A stretch of DNA of 64,000 nt from Brachyspira sp. SAP_772 (GCF_009755885.1 NZ_VYIX01000002.1:730864-794863), one strand, 5' to 3'; positions 26,482 to 36,312 are shown, numbered from the stretch's first letter. A program made the numbers and translations. The notes: generated by a model from the sequence alone, not told the origin.

Positions 26482-27897
26482 TTAAATTTTACTAATACCC
26501 ACAGCGAATTTCGGGAGCGTGAGCATATAGATAAATGATATACCTATGCTTATTAAATTAAAAAACGAATAAGGCATATATTCTAAAGTGTGTACTCCAA
26601 GTATGGTAGTCATATAAACACCCGTGATTGTCCATGGAAGTAAAACCTCTGTAAGTGTTCCACCTTCTTCCATAGTTCTTGAGAGTACACCTCTATTTAT
26701 ATTATATTTATCGTATACTGTTTGAAGCACATTTCCCAAAGTTAAGAAAGTAAATTGTAAACTGCTTAATGCTGAGTTTATAGTGAATGTTGTAAGCCAT
26801 GTGATAAATATTACACTTCTTCTTCCTCTGGTTATTTTTATTAATAATGTTATTAAAGTTTGAAAAGTACCCAAAAGTTCAAGCATAGCTCCGTAGGTTA
26901 GTGCTAATATTAAAAACAATACACTAGGCATAGTGCTAATCATACCGCCTCTGTTTAATAAACTATGAAGGTTTTGAGGCACACTTTCAGGATTAACTGT
27001 AGGAGACATTGATATATTAAACCCTGTTACAAATGATTTCATAGCATTAATAAAACCAAAGTTTTGAATAAAAGAGCCTAATATTATTGCAAGCAAACTT
27101 CCTATAAACATTGTTATTACAGGATTAACACCTTTTACACTTGCAGCAAGTACAAATATTGGAGGAATAAGCAGTAATATATTGAAATTATAAATATTTT
27201 CTAATGAAGTTAATATTTCGCTAGCTTCTTTTAGGTTTAGAATATCAGAATTAATTGGAGCTGCATTAAAACCCAACACTGTAAAAACTACAGCAGCAAG
27301 TATTGCAGAAGGAATAGTGTTTACAAGCATAGTTTTTATGTGATTTTGTAAAGTGGTTCCCGCTCCAAGAGCAGCCAAAACAGTAGTGTCAGATATAGGA
27401 GAGTTTTTATCGCCAAGATATGCCCCGCTTATAACAGCACCAGCAACCAATGGAAGAGGTGTATTTGTAGCCTGAGCGATACCAATGAATGCAACTCCTG
27501 CAGTAGAAGCAGAACCCCAAGAAGTACCAGTAAATATAGAAAGAAATGATGTTACAATAAAAGCCATTACAGGTATAAAAGAAGGGTGAATAAATTTTAT
27601 GCCGTAATATATTAACATAGGCACTGTTCCAGAATATACCCAAGAGCCTACTACTATACCTATTAATATAAATATTAAAACACCAAGCCAAGTATCAACA
27701 ATTTTTTTTATGAAGGCATTTTCCATGTCTTTCCATTTATATCCTGCAAAATATGCTGTTATGCATGCTATTAATGTTCCTATTGTAAGCAAAAACTCTA
27801 TTGGAACTCCATATTTTACAGTAAATATTAAAACAGTGATAAGTATAAAAATAAGAGGAAATAGTTTGAAGAATGTATTTATTTTTTTTGTATGCAT
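26482..27897 (-). CDS. nhaC: Na+/H+ antiporter, NhaC family
   Basis: A 471-residue transporter with about eleven hydrophobic segments. Signature stretches of the NhaC/MleN group are clear: TGTSWGSASTAGVAFIGIA near 125-143, GAVISGAYLGDKNSPISDTT near 155-174 and, in the second half, NRGGMISTMPSVLFLILALTYG and EGGTLTEVLLPWT. It should exchange cytoplasmic H+ or organic anions against Na+; ion specificity is not certain. The fifth codon of the longest frame, ATG 27897, has GGAG six bases upstream and is preferred over ATG 27909. Confidence 0.88.
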   Translation of the reverse strand: MHTKKINTFFKLFPLIFILITVLIFTVKYGVPIEFLLTIGTLIACITAYFAGYKWKDMENAFIKKIVDTWLGVLIFILIGIVVGSWVYSGTVPMLIYYGIKFIHPSFIPVMAFIVTSFLSIFTGTSWGSASTAGVAFIGIAQATNTPLPLVAGAVISGAYLGDKNSPISDTTVLAALGAGTTLQNHIKTMLVNTIPSAILAAVVFTVLGFNAAPINSDILNLKEASEILTSLENIYNFNILLLIPPIFVLAASVKGVNPVITMFIGSLLAIILGSFIQNFGFINAMKSFVTGFNISMSPTVNPESVPQNLHSLLNRGGMISTMPSVLFLILALTYGAMLELLGTFQTLITLLIKITRGRRSVIFITWLTTFTINSALSSLQFTFLTLGNVLQTVYDKYNINRGVLSRTMEEGGTLTEVLLPWTITGVYMTTILGVHTLEYMPYSFFNLISIGISFIYMLTLPKFAVGISKI

Positions 27898-28053
27898 AAA
27901 TGGCTCCATAATTAAATATGTTCTTTAAGTATTTTAAATATTGTAATAATTGATATTACAACAATATATAACATATTTTCATTATGATGTCAATATTTAT
28001 AGTAAAATTTTTTATTATAGGAATATGTATATAAAAAATAGCTTTTATGTTTT

Positions 28054-28398
28054 TTATATATTGATTGTTATTTTTATATCATCTATACAACCTTTATTCT
28101 CGTACATTGTATCAAATATTATTTCTTTTAAATAATAATCTCCGCATATTGCATCACATTTAGGACAACCAAAAGAAATATATTTTTCATTTCTTGTGTT
28201 ACTGTATCTTTCTTTGATATCACCAAATATAAGATTATTTTTCTTGATGAATTCTTTTACTTTTGATATTACTTCATTATTAAATATCAAATTATTATTA
28301 AATTTTTTTTCATCTGGCATAACATAATATATATTATATTTTTCATTACATTTCCAGCATTCAACTTCAATAAACCTTATTACTATTTCTTTTTGCAT
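28054..28398 (-). CDS. Hypothetical zinc-binding protein
   Basis: A 114-residue protein. Two Cys-x-x-Cys pairs (VECWKCNEKYNIYYV near 13-27 and FGCPKCDAICGDYYL near 77-91) frame a helical middle with ERYSNTRNEKYISF. The pattern resembles a zinc-ribbon-type domain often found at the end of larger nucleic-acid-associated proteins; here it stands alone. AAGGAAAAG precedes the ATG. It lies between nhaC and a divergent lipoprotein gene; no operon partner is evident. Confidence 0.65.
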   Translation of the reverse strand: MQKEIVIRFIEVECWKCNEKYNIYYVMPDEKKFNNNLIFNNEVISKVKEFIKKNNLIFGDIKERYSNTRNEKYISFGCPKCDAICGDYYLKEIIFDTMYENKGCIDDIKITINI

Positions 28399-28602
28399 TT
28401 TCTTTTCCTTAATAATAAATATAATAAATATAATTAATAGTTTATCAATTTATAAAAAATTGCAATGAATTATAGTTGGTTTTTATGTTAAAATTTTATT
28501 ATTTAATAATTATAATGTCTAAATCTTTAAAAATATTATCGCTTGAAAAAATAAGGCTTTAATTATAATATATATACATATTAAAAAATATTTTTTAGGT
28601 TT

Positions 28603-29835
28603 ATGAGTTTTATGAAGAGATTATATAAATTATTTTTAGCAATGTTTTTAATGATATTTTTTATATCATGTGCAACTACTTCAAAGAGTACACAAAGCGG
28701 AGTTCTTATAGGAGAAGATACTGGTGAGATAGGAGTTGTTAATAATTGGAAGAACCCAGATTTTAAAGGCGGCAAAACTACAAAGATAGTAGCCGAAGGT
28801 TTTGCTTCTTCAGATAATAGAGGCGAGGCTAATGCTATAGAGAGGGCTTTAGAAAGTGCTAAGAGAAATGCAGTTGAACAGGCTGTTGGTTCTATAGTTA
28901 ATGGTACTACTTTAGTTGAAAACAATAAACTCATAAGCTCTAAAATATATGATAACACTACTGGATATATTTCTTCTTATAAGGTGCTTTCTATTACAAA
29001 AAGTTCATCTGTATGGTATGCAAAAATTGAGGCGGTTGTTGGAGTTGATATGCTTCAGGACAATTTGCAGGCTATGGGTATATTGTTAGACAGAAAAAAT
29101 ATGCCTTTAATAGTTGTGCTTGTTACTGATGATAATGGCGAATTAAGCGATGCATTTAATGTGGAACTTGAAAAAAATATGAGCGATAAGGGTTTTAAAT
29201 TTGTAAGTGCTAGTTCTTTAAGAAATGTTGTAAGAAGTGAAAATATTAGCTATTCTGATAATTCATCTTCTACTGTAAAAAAAATAGCAGATGCAACAGG
29301 AGCTCAAATTGCTATACTTGGCAAGGCTGATGCTGCATATTTTACCACTATACAGGGAACTGCTTTAAAAAGTTATAGAAGCGATGTTGCTATTACTGCT
29401 GTGAATGTATCTGATTATAGTACTATAGCTCGTGCTACTCATCAGGCTGGAGGTGTAGGCGGAAGCGAAAAAGATGCTCATTCTATTGCTTTGGTGAAAT
29501 CAGCTGATTCTATTTCTGAAGATTTTATTAATCAGATAGTTACTAAATGGCAGAGTGAAGTTCAAAATGGCACTGAATATACTATATATGTAAGCGGGCT
29601 TGATTTTAATGATTCTATAGGTTTTGAGGAAGCTCTTAAGAAAAATATAGAAAATCTTAAAAGCGTTTATAACAGAGGAATAAGCGGAGATTCATCAAGA
29701 TACGTTGTGCAGTATGTTGGAAGCAGCAGAGATTTAGCTGTTGATATTAATGCTAAGGCGAAAAATATGGGCTATCAAATAATTATAAACAGTTTTGATG
29801 ACAAGACTATTAATTTAAAAGCCAACAAAAGATAA
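28603..29835 (+). CDS. Lipoprotein with FlgT/LPP20-like N-terminal domain
   Basis: A 410-residue lipoprotein (FFISC lipobox, Cys23). Residues about 50-150 (AEGFASSDNRGEANAIERALESAKRNAVEQAVGS, then LISSKIYDNTTGYISSYKVL and VWYAKIEAVV) match the N-terminal domain shared by FlgT, a flagellar basal-body H-ring protein, and LPP20-like lipoproteins. The remainder (LIVVLVTDDNGE onward) resembles the CsgG/TolB-like middle part seen in related proteins. Spirochaetes lack the Vibrio H-ring, so the flagellar link is only by homology. ATG 28612, nine bases later, is an alternative start giving an MKRL n-region. Confidence 0.72.
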   Translation: MSFMKRLYKLFLAMFLMIFFISCATTSKSTQSGVLIGEDTGEIGVVNNWKNPDFKGGKTTKIVAEGFASSDNRGEANAIERALESAKRNAVEQAVGSIVNGTTLVENNKLISSKIYDNTTGYISSYKVLSITKSSSVWYAKIEAVVGVDMLQDNLQAMGILLDRKNMPLIVVLVTDDNGELSDAFNVELEKNMSDKGFKFVSASSLRNVVRSENISYSDNSSSTVKKIADATGAQIAILGKADAAYFTTIQGTALKSYRSDVAITAVNVSDYSTIARATHQAGGVGGSEKDAHSIALVKSADSISEDFINQIVTKWQSEVQNGTEYTIYVSGLDFNDSIGFEEALKKNIENLKSVYNRGISGDSSRYVVQYVGSSRDLAVDINAKAKNMGYQIIINSFDDKTINLKANKR

Positions 29836-29881
29836 AAATAAAGAAATAATCATAATAAAAAAATAATTGGTGCTATTAAAA

Positions 29882-30424
29882 ATGAAAGAGAAATTAGTTG
29901 TTCATACATGCTGTGCTGTTTGTATGTGTTATCCTAGAACTTTACTTGAAGATTATGACACTATTTTTTATTTTTATAATCCTAATATTTATCCTATAGA
30001 AGAGTATAACAGACGTAGAGATGAGTTTATAAAGTTTACTAAGGATAATAATATAGACATACATATAGAAGAAAATGAAGCGTATGTAAAAGATTGGTAT
30101 AATGATATAAAGGGTTTTGAGAATGAACCTGAAAAGGGGGCTAGGTGCAATATTTGTTTTAAGCATAGAATAGCTAAGGCTTTTGAATATGCTCATACTA
30201 TTAATGCAAAATATGTTACTACCGTTATGAGTGTAAGTCCGCATAAAAACAGCAAGGCTATAGAGATGATAGGAAACAGTATTGCTTCTAAATATGATAA
30301 TATAGAATATTTGCATATAGATTTCAAGAAAAAAGACGGCTTTAAAAAGACTAATATAATAGCTAATGAGGCAGGGCTTTATAGACAGCACTACTGCGGA
30401 TGCGAGTTTAGCATAAGGAATTAA
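29882..30424 (+). CDS. queH: Epoxyqueuosine reductase QueH
   Basis: A 180-residue protein that reduces epoxyqueuosine to queuosine in tRNA, the last step of queuosine synthesis, in a cobalamin-independent way unlike QueG. Signature: HTCCAVC (Cys10, Cys11, Cys14) at the N-terminus, YNPNIYPIEEYNRR, KGARCNICFKHR and RQHYCGCEFS at the C-terminus, giving the conserved cysteines for Fe-S and redox use. The ATG at 29882 is preferred over a TTG five codons earlier. It follows the FlgT-like lipoprotein by 46 bases. Confidence 0.9.
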   Translation: MKEKLVVHTCCAVCMCYPRTLLEDYDTIFYFYNPNIYPIEEYNRRRDEFIKFTKDNNIDIHIEENEAYVKDWYNDIKGFENEPEKGARCNICFKHRIAKAFEYAHTINAKYVTTVMSVSPHKNSKAIEMIGNSIASKYDNIEYLHIDFKKKDGFKKTNIIANEAGLYRQHYCGCEFSIRN

Positions 30425-30452
30425 AATTTATTAATATATTTTTTTTATTTTA

Positions 30453-30536
30453 TTCAACTTTTTCCCGCCTTACACGGTGTGGACTTCGTCAAAGTTTTTG
30501 CCCTTCAGGACGCTTCGCAGGGAGCTAGTCCCCACA
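30453..30536. repeat. Dispersed intergenic repeat copy
   Basis: TTCAACTTTTTCCCGCCTT, ACTTCGTCAAAGTTTTTGCCC and ACGCTTCGCAGGGAGCTAGTC lie between the convergent queH and methyltransferase genes. Confidence 0.85.
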
Positions 30537-30559
30537 AAAATTAAAAATTTCACTATAAA

Positions 30560-32251
30560 TTATAATTTTACTAATATGTTGTTTTTATTCTCTTCTGATA
30601 TCTCTGAATGTGATATATTATAAACTATTCTCTTTTTTATTTTGTCTATATATATTATATCATCAATTTTATAGTAGGATATGATGTTTAATATTTCATT
30701 TGTAATATCAACTATATATTCATTAGACCTCTTTGAGCATAATCTAGTATATATTGTTAGTATATAATTTGAAAAATATTTTATTAATTTTTTATCGTTT
30801 ATTAGTATGGCGTTTTTTAAGTGCGATAAATATATTTTTAATGCTTCTATATTATCTTCTTTTATATGCTTATTCAAAAACTCTGAAAACAATTTTATAT
30901 ATTCCAATGATTTATTTTTTAATATTTGGCATATTTCTTCTTGATTTATTATATGCGTTGTATATTTTAATTTTAATATAATATTTCCTTCTTTTTTATT
31001 TTCAAATACCAAATTATCTTTTATAGTGTTTATGGGGTTATTTAATTTTAATCTTATATTTTCAATGTATTTTATATTATTATTTTTGCTGCTTGTATTA
31101 TTTTTTTTAGTGTCAACTATAAATAAATATTCTACATTTTTAGTTTTATTTATTACAGAGCGTTTTGCCCCTCTATATTTTGTATACTCTGATGTTACTA
31201 TTTTTAATTTTCCTTTGCTTTCTAATATTGAAATTAAATCATCATAGTCTATTATACCGTCCGTAGAATAACTCAATACTATATGACTTGCATTTATATT
31301 ATCTATTAAGTTTTTAAATGCATCTTTTGCTGTTTTTTTATAGCAGTAATCTGATTTTGTTTTAACCCAATCTTTTCTTATACCGCCTTTATCTGTTTTT
31401 TTGCCGTTTATATATATTTCTCTATTTATTGTAGGTTTATCCCATAATGCTATTGTGTTTAATAAATGATAATTGCTTCCATATTGATGCTGATTATAAG
31501 GAGGATCTAAATACACCAAATCAAAATGCTTATCTTTATTTTTTAATACATATTCATTTGCATCAAGCATGCTTACTTCGCCGTTTATTCCATCGTATAG
31601 AGAAAGCTCTTTCAATGATATTGGTGAAAGTATTCTTTTTAAAGCGTCTTTGTTTCTTCCCCCAAAACCAGAGTGAAAAGCTTTAAATACGCCAGATGTG
31701 TTTGTATGTGTTGCCCCTTCATATATTATAGAAGCTAATAAATAATAATATTCTTTTTTATTTATTGCTTTATTTTTGTAAAGTTCTTCTATGTTGTGTC
31801 TTATTATGTCTATTCTTGTGGCATTATATTGAGTGTAGAATAATCTTTCATTTTTTAAATCTGGATTGTTATCATCTAACGGAGCATAATATTTTGAAAT
31901 GTATCTGTCTTTATCATCAATAGTTTTGATGTTGTTTATTATATTAATAGTGTTTTCTACACCTCCAGTATGCTTAAACATATTATTTACATCTTTTTGG
32001 TTTATGCATATATGTGCGTAGTTTAATATATATGAATAATACTCCCAATCATTTGAATATACTTTTAAATTAAGAGTTTTTAAAAGTCTTGACACACTTC
32101 CGCTTCCAGCAAATAAATCTAATGCCGTTTTTATATTTTTATCTTCTTCTAAAATATTTAGAAAGGCATTTTCTATAAAAGGCAGAAGTCTTCTTTTATT
32201 ACCGATATAGGCTATCAGGTTATTTTTGAGGTAGTTATCTTTAGTTATCAT
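30560..32251 (-). CDS. D12-class DNA adenine N6-methyltransferase
   Basis: A 563-residue protein. The N-terminal YIGNKRRLLPFI (near 15-26) is the family's motif X, DLFAGSGSVS (45-54) binds S-adenosylmethionine, and YLDPPYNQHQYGSN (about 245-258) carries the catalytic DPPY. So it should methylate adenine. About 170 C-terminal residues after position 390 are Asn/Lys-rich, helical and unrecognised; most Dam-like enzymes are only about 270-300 residues. No restriction endonuclease gene lies next to it (neighbours are queH and galM), so it may be solitary. No clear ribosome site precedes the ATG. Confidence 0.85.
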   Translation of the reverse strand: MITKDNYLKNNLIAYIGNKRRLLPFIENAFLNILEEDKNIKTALDLFAGSGSVSRLLKTLNLKVYSNDWEYYSYILNYAHICINQKDVNNMFKHTGGVENTINIINNIKTIDDKDRYISKYYAPLDDNNPDLKNERLFYTQYNATRIDIIRHNIEELYKNKAINKKEYYYLLASIIYEGATHTNTSGVFKAFHSGFGGRNKDALKRILSPISLKELSLYDGINGEVSMLDANEYVLKNKDKHFDLVYLDPPYNQHQYGSNYHLLNTIALWDKPTINREIYINGKKTDKGGIRKDWVKTKSDYCYKKTAKDAFKNLIDNINASHIVLSYSTDGIIDYDDLISILESKGKLKIVTSEYTKYRGAKRSVINKTKNVEYLFIVDTKKNNTSSKNNNIKYIENIRLKLNNPINTIKDNLVFENKKEGNIILKLKYTTHIINQEEICQILKNKSLEYIKLFSEFLNKHIKEDNIEALKIYLSHLKNAILINDKKLIKYFSNYILTIYTRLCSKRSNEYIVDITNEILNIISYYKIDDIIYIDKIKKRIVYNISHSEISEENKNNILVKL

Positions 32252-32425
32252 AATTATATTAACATAATCATATTAACATAATATAGATAAATAATCAATA
32301 ACTATTTTTGCAGTTTTATTTTGTTGATATATAATAAATATGAATAAGATGTTAGAATATAATTATTAAAACTTATATACTTAATTTTGGCAAGATTATA
32401 TTTATAATATTTAGGAGAATTTTTT

Positions 32426-33424
32426 ATGACAAAAGAAAAGTTTGGAGAAAACGTGTTTTTATATACATTAGAAAACAGTAATGGATTAAAATTAAAGTTA
32501 GCAGATGTTGGAGCTTCTATAACAGGTATATTTTTTAAGAACAAAAAAGGAGATAATATTGAAGTAGCTTTTGGTTCTGACGATGTTAGCTTTTATAGTG
32601 CTAAAGCAAAAAATGGTCATATGGGGGCTACTGTTGGAAGGGTTGCTGGTAAAACTTTGAACGCTGCTTTTAAAATAGGAGATAAAGAATATAAACTAAA
32701 TCCAAACAAAGCACCTCATCATACGCATGGAGGAGTAGATGGTCTTTCTTATGTATTTTTTACTTCAAAAGAAATAGCTGATAACAAAATAGAGTTTCAT
32801 TATTTATCAAAAGACGGTGAAGAAGGTTATCCGGGTAATTTAGATTTAACTGTTACATATACGCTTACAGAAGATAATGAAGTTATAATAGATTATAAAG
32901 CAACCACTGATAAACAAACTCCAGTAAACATAATGAACCATTCTTATTTTAATTTGAATGGAAAAGGTAAAATTAATAATCATAAAATATCAATAGATTC
33001 TAATTATTATTTGCCGGAAAATGAAAACGGAGACAGTTCTGGAGAAATTATTAAAGTTGATAATACTCCTTATGACTTTAGAAATATGAAAGAGATTGAC
33101 ACTATAATAAAATCCAAAGGCGGATGCGATAACTGTTTTGTATTTGATGATAATGACATAAAAAAATCTAGAGTAAAAGTTGTTTCAGAAGAGAGTTTAA
33201 TATCTTTAGAAGTATTTACAGATATGCCTTCTGTTTTGTTTTACACTGCTAATTCTTTGAACAATTTACAAGTGAGAGGGCAAGTATTAAATAAACATGA
33301 GGCTTTTTGTTTGGAGACACAATATTTTACTTTATCACTAAATTATAATCATTTTCCAAGTATAATACTTTATCCAGACAGGGAGTTTAAGCATAGAACT
33401 ATTTATAAGTTTACTGCTTTGTAA
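32426..33424 (+). CDS. galM: Aldose 1-epimerase
   Basis: A 332-residue mutarotase that interconverts alpha and beta anomers of galactose and other aldoses. Family signatures: GATVGRVAGK near 69, HHTHGGVDGLSY near 91-102, NHSYFNLNG near 171-179 with the catalytic His, and LETQYF near 293 with the catalytic Glu. AGGAG lies before the ATG. It is not in a gal operon here; the neighbours are a methyltransferase and an intergenic repeat. Confidence 0.93.
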   Translation: MTKEKFGENVFLYTLENSNGLKLKLADVGASITGIFFKNKKGDNIEVAFGSDDVSFYSAKAKNGHMGATVGRVAGKTLNAAFKIGDKEYKLNPNKAPHHTHGGVDGLSYVFFTSKEIADNKIEFHYLSKDGEEGYPGNLDLTVTYTLTEDNEVIIDYKATTDKQTPVNIMNHSYFNLNGKGKINNHKISIDSNYYLPENENGDSSGEIIKVDNTPYDFRNMKEIDTIIKSKGGCDNCFVFDDNDIKKSRVKVVSEESLISLEVFTDMPSVLFYTANSLNNLQVRGQVLNKHEAFCLETQYFTLSLNYNHFPSIILYPDREFKHRTIYKFTAL

Positions 33425-33500
33425 TGTATTTGTTTAAAAATTAAATTGATAAGTATTTATAGTATTTTTAATTTTATTGTTTATATATATGAGTTTTTTA

Positions 33501-33579
33501 TTCAACTTTTCCCGCATCTACGCGGTGCGGACTTCGTCAAAGTTTTTACCCTACGGGTACGCTTCGCGAAAAGTGCAAG
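33501..33579. repeat. Dispersed intergenic repeat copy
   Basis: TTCAACTTTTCCCGCATC, CGCGGTGCGGACTTCGTC, ACCCTACGGGTACGCTTCGCG and AAAGTGCAAG lie between convergent galM and the Gx-transporter gene. Confidence 0.85.
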
Positions 33580-33653
33580 TATTTAAGTTCTTTATTTATG
33601 TTTAGTGAAAGTGCAAATATTTCAGTTTTATATGAAATATGTAAAATTATTTT

Positions 33654-34163
33654 TTATTCTCTGTTAAAAATAATAGTGAATATTCCTATTATGCTCCCTG
33701 TTATTAATGATATTATTAAAACAGGAAGTATTAAAAATTTTATATCTGGTAAATTAAAAAGATATTGTGAGAGTATCGCTTGTGATAAATTGCTTACTAA
33801 TGCTCCAACAATACTTACACCCAAAAGAGAAAAAATATTTTTAAAGTTTCTCATAGCTTTCATTACTATAACCGACATAATCCCACCAGTTATTCCAAGA
33901 TAAAATGGAGGGGTGAGAATATAGGCAAACACTATAGCAACAGATATGTTTTTTATAGCTATCATAAGAAGAAGCTCTTTTAAATTAAATGAATCTAAAA
34001 CCATTAATATAATAATAAAAGAAAAACCTATCCTAAAATATGGTATAGGCCTCGGAAACATATTCTCTATTGCTGCAATAAACGAAGATAAAAAAGCAAA
34101 AAATATTATATCATAAACTCTTCTTTTTCCAGTATGTGTTTTAATCTCTTCAAAAAGTGTCAT
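33654..34163 (-). CDS. Gx transporter family protein (heptaprenyl diphosphate synthase component I-like)
   Basis: A 169-residue protein with five hydrophobic segments. AFLSSFIAAIENMFPRPIPYFRIGFSFIIIL near the N-terminus and PPFYLGITGGIMSVIVMKA in the middle match the family named after heptaprenyl diphosphate synthase component I, now regarded as an ECF-S-like Gx transporter. It lies directly downstream of the NusG-domain-II gene, a pairing common in anaerobes. The substrate is unknown. Confidence 0.75.
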   Translation of the reverse strand: MTLFEEIKTHTGKRRVYDIIFFAFLSSFIAAIENMFPRPIPYFRIGFSFIIILMVLDSFNLKELLLMIAIKNISVAIVFAYILTPPFYLGITGGIMSVIVMKAMRNFKNIFSLLGVSIVGALVSNLSQAILSQYLFNLPDIKFLILPVLIISLITGSIIGIFTIIFNRE

Positions 34164-34194
34164 ATATTAAAAAACCTTTATTTATTGTATAATA

Positions 34195-34572
34195 TTATTG
34201 TACAACAGAATCTATTGTTATATCATTTTCAGTATTTTTTTCAAATCTTATTAACACTCCATTGGGCATGCATATTATAGGAGCATTTTTTAATTCGCCT
34301 GCTTTTATGCAAAGCTTATCTCGGCATGGAGAATGTTCAAATTTTACTTTTTTGTCTTTTATAATAATTGTAGTCTCTCCAATAAGCCCTTCTGCTTTTA
34401 TTTCTCTGTCAGTGTTTAAATCATATCTTAAAGATTTTGAAGGAGTATCTATGATAATTTTACTTCCTTTGTTTTCTATTAGGTTTTTTGCATAATAAAA
34501 AATAGATATTACTATAATTAAAATAATAATAATATCTCCAAACCTAATATTTTTTATTATTGATTTGTCCAT
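34195..34572 (-). CDS. NusG domain II-containing membrane-anchored protein
   Basis: A 125-residue protein: one N-terminal membrane helix (about 12-30) followed by a beta domain with HSPCRDKLCIKAGEL near 80-94 and IICMPNGVLIRF near 99-110. The SPC-x-x-x-xC and C-x-PN motifs are characteristic of stand-alone NusG-II domains. Transcription factor NusG itself is not implied. The gene overlaps the ybbR stop by 16 bases and precedes the Gx transporter, so it belongs to the cdaA operon. Confidence 0.78.
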   Translation of the reverse strand: MDKSIIKNIRFGDIIIILIIVISIFYYAKNLIENKGSKIIIDTPSKSLRYDLNTDREIKAEGLIGETTIIIKDKKVKFEHSPCRDKLCIKAGELKNAPIICMPNGVLIRFEKNTENDITIDSVVQ

Positions 34573-35525
34573 ATTTTTTCTACTTCTATATCAAAAAATG
34601 AAGGCTCTATATATGATAATTTAGCATAATCTGGAATATTTGCTTCTATTGACATATTTGAATATATACCTTCATTTGTAATGTTTATTAAATTTAATGA
34701 AAGTGATATATCCTCTTTTTTTAAGTTTTCTATTAAGTTTTTATTCATTTCTAATACAATTTTTTTCACAATTAAAGGTTCGCTGTATTTTATATTGAAT
34801 CTGCTATTTAAATTATTTATATTCAATTCTATATTTTCAAAAGTTACTATTTCTATATCTTTATTAAAAATTATACTAGCATCTACTCTAGCAGTATCAG
34901 ATTTCACATTTGGCGGTATGTTTAAACTAAGTTTAGTATTATAATCCAAATATTTATTATCAAGGTCTATGGTTCTGGTATATAATCTATCAATTTGAGA
35001 TATTAAAGTTTTAGGTCCTGATATTATAGTATTTGAAGGGTTAATGATTATATTTTCAATCTCAAGACCCAATGATGCTTTTCCTACAGTTTGTACTTCT
35101 ATAGGAACAGTTTTGTATGCTAATTGATCTAACACTACAGGTATTTTGTTTGGAGTTATATTTATATTAAGTGATGAATAATCAGCATCATTTTCTAAAT
35201 ATACTCTATACATATTGCTTCCAATTTGTGCATTAGTTAAATCTATATAAGCAGAAAAATCTCTCGGAAGTTCATATATATTATCTTTAAATCCCTTTAC
35301 ACTAACAGTTATAGTTTCTTTGATGTTATTTGCAATTAATAGTTTTGCGGGAAGATTTTTTATATTTAGTTTTGTAGTATATTCTTTGTTATATTCCTGC
35401 TGATATCTTACATACAAAAAAAGCATAAAAGACATTACTAAACATAAAGCTTTAATCCAAAATCTATTTGTTATATAGGATAACAATTTTTTATGTTTAA
35501 ATCTTTTTATTATAATATCTTTCAT
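34557..35525 (-). CDS. YbbR-domain protein (CdaR-like)
   Basis: A 322-residue protein with an N-terminal cytoplasmic tail, one membrane helix (about 23-41) and several successive YbbR beta modules (ETITVSVKGFKDNIYELP, then IPVEVQ-type PIEVQTVGKASLGLE with TIISGPKTLISQID). In Firmicutes the cognate protein CdaR binds and modulates CdaA. The gene lies 1 base after the cdaA stop, which strongly supports the same role here. Confidence 0.85.
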   Translation of the reverse strand: MKDIIIKRFKHKKLLSYITNRFWIKALCLVMSFMLFLYVRYQQEYNKEYTTKLNIKNLPAKLLIANNIKETITVSVKGFKDNIYELPRDFSAYIDLTNAQIGSNMYRVYLENDADYSSLNINITPNKIPVVLDQLAYKTVPIEVQTVGKASLGLEIENIIINPSNTIISGPKTLISQIDRLYTRTIDLDNKYLDYNTKLSLNIPPNVKSDTARVDASIIFNKDIEIVTFENIELNINNLNSRFNIKYSEPLIVKKIVLEMNKNLIENLKKEDISLSLNLINITNEGIYSNMSIEANIPDYAKLSYIEPSFFDIEVEKIWTNQ

Positions 35526-35526
35526 A

Positions 35527-36312
35527 TTAATCTACTTTTACCTCTAAAAGCTCTCCAAGCCTTTTATATAATTCGTCCCTACTTAAATTATATTCTAATA
35601 TTCCGCCATGAACAATAGAAACGCATTGAGTCTCTTCTGAGACTACCACTACAACAGCATCAGTTTGCTCAGATATACCAAGTGCAGCTCTGTGTCTAGT
35701 ACCTAGTCTTCTATTTTTTATTTGCGGTTCTGTTTCTGTGAGGGGTAAATATGCACTTGCAGCCGCTATTCTATTTTCCATTATAATTGCAGCACCATCA
35801 TGTATGGGGTTATTTTTAAAAAATATAGATTCTAATAATTCTATGGATATATCAGCGTTAATCTTTACTGCCTTGTCTACAAGAGAGTGTAAAGATATAT
35901 TTCTTTGAAACACTATTAAAGCACCATAACCTTTGTAGGATAAATTAAAAGTTGCACTCATGATTTTTTGTATTTGATCTTCGTTGTATCCGAAAGATTT
36001 TTTAAATAACGCTCTTCCGCCTAATATTCTTAGACCATGTTTAATTTCTGCCTGAAACAGCACCACTATTGCAATAAGACCTACTTGGAAAAACTTATCA
36101 AATAACCATGATAGGGTAGTGAGTCCGAAGATTTTAGCTATTAATGTGATAAAGAAAAGTATTATAAAACCTAGGGCTATGCTATATGCTCTAGTATTAT
36201 ACATAAGCATGTAGAAAATGTAGAATAATATCGCTACTAAAATTATATCAAGACTATAAAAAAGATAACGCCAATTTGAAGTTGATATAAAATTATTGAT
36301 ATTATACAGCAT
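35527..36312 (-). CDS. cdaA: Diadenylate cyclase CdaA
   Basis: A 261-residue membrane enzyme that joins two ATP into cyclic di-AMP. Three N-terminal hydrophobic segments (about 20-90) precede the DAC domain, with catalytic motifs NPIHDGAA (DGA at 172-174) and GTRHRAA (RHR at 206-208). All active-site residues look intact. It is first in the operon cdaA-ybbR-NusG-II-Gx transporter, reading away from an outer-membrane gene. Confidence 0.93.
   Translation of the reverse strand: MLYNINNFISTSNWRYLFYSLDIILVAILFYIFYMLMYNTRAYSIALGFIILFFITLIAKIFGLTTLSWLFDKFFQVGLIAIVVLFQAEIKHGLRILGGRALFKKSFGYNEDQIQKIMSATFNLSYKGYGALIVFQRNISLHSLVDKAVKINADISIELLESIFFKNNPIHDGAAIIMENRIAAASAYLPLTETEPQIKNRRLGTRHRAALGISEQTDAVVVVVSEETQCVSIVHGGILEYNLSRDELYKRLGELLEVKVD

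Noticed and set aside
29942-30391. 149-codon minus-strand frame over queH
   Set aside because: Complete overlap with a well-supported QueH protein; the antisense frame has no ribosome site or known motif.
30560-32251. A restriction-modification system
   Set aside because: No restriction endonuclease or specificity gene lies beside the methyltransferase, so only a solitary enzyme can be supported.
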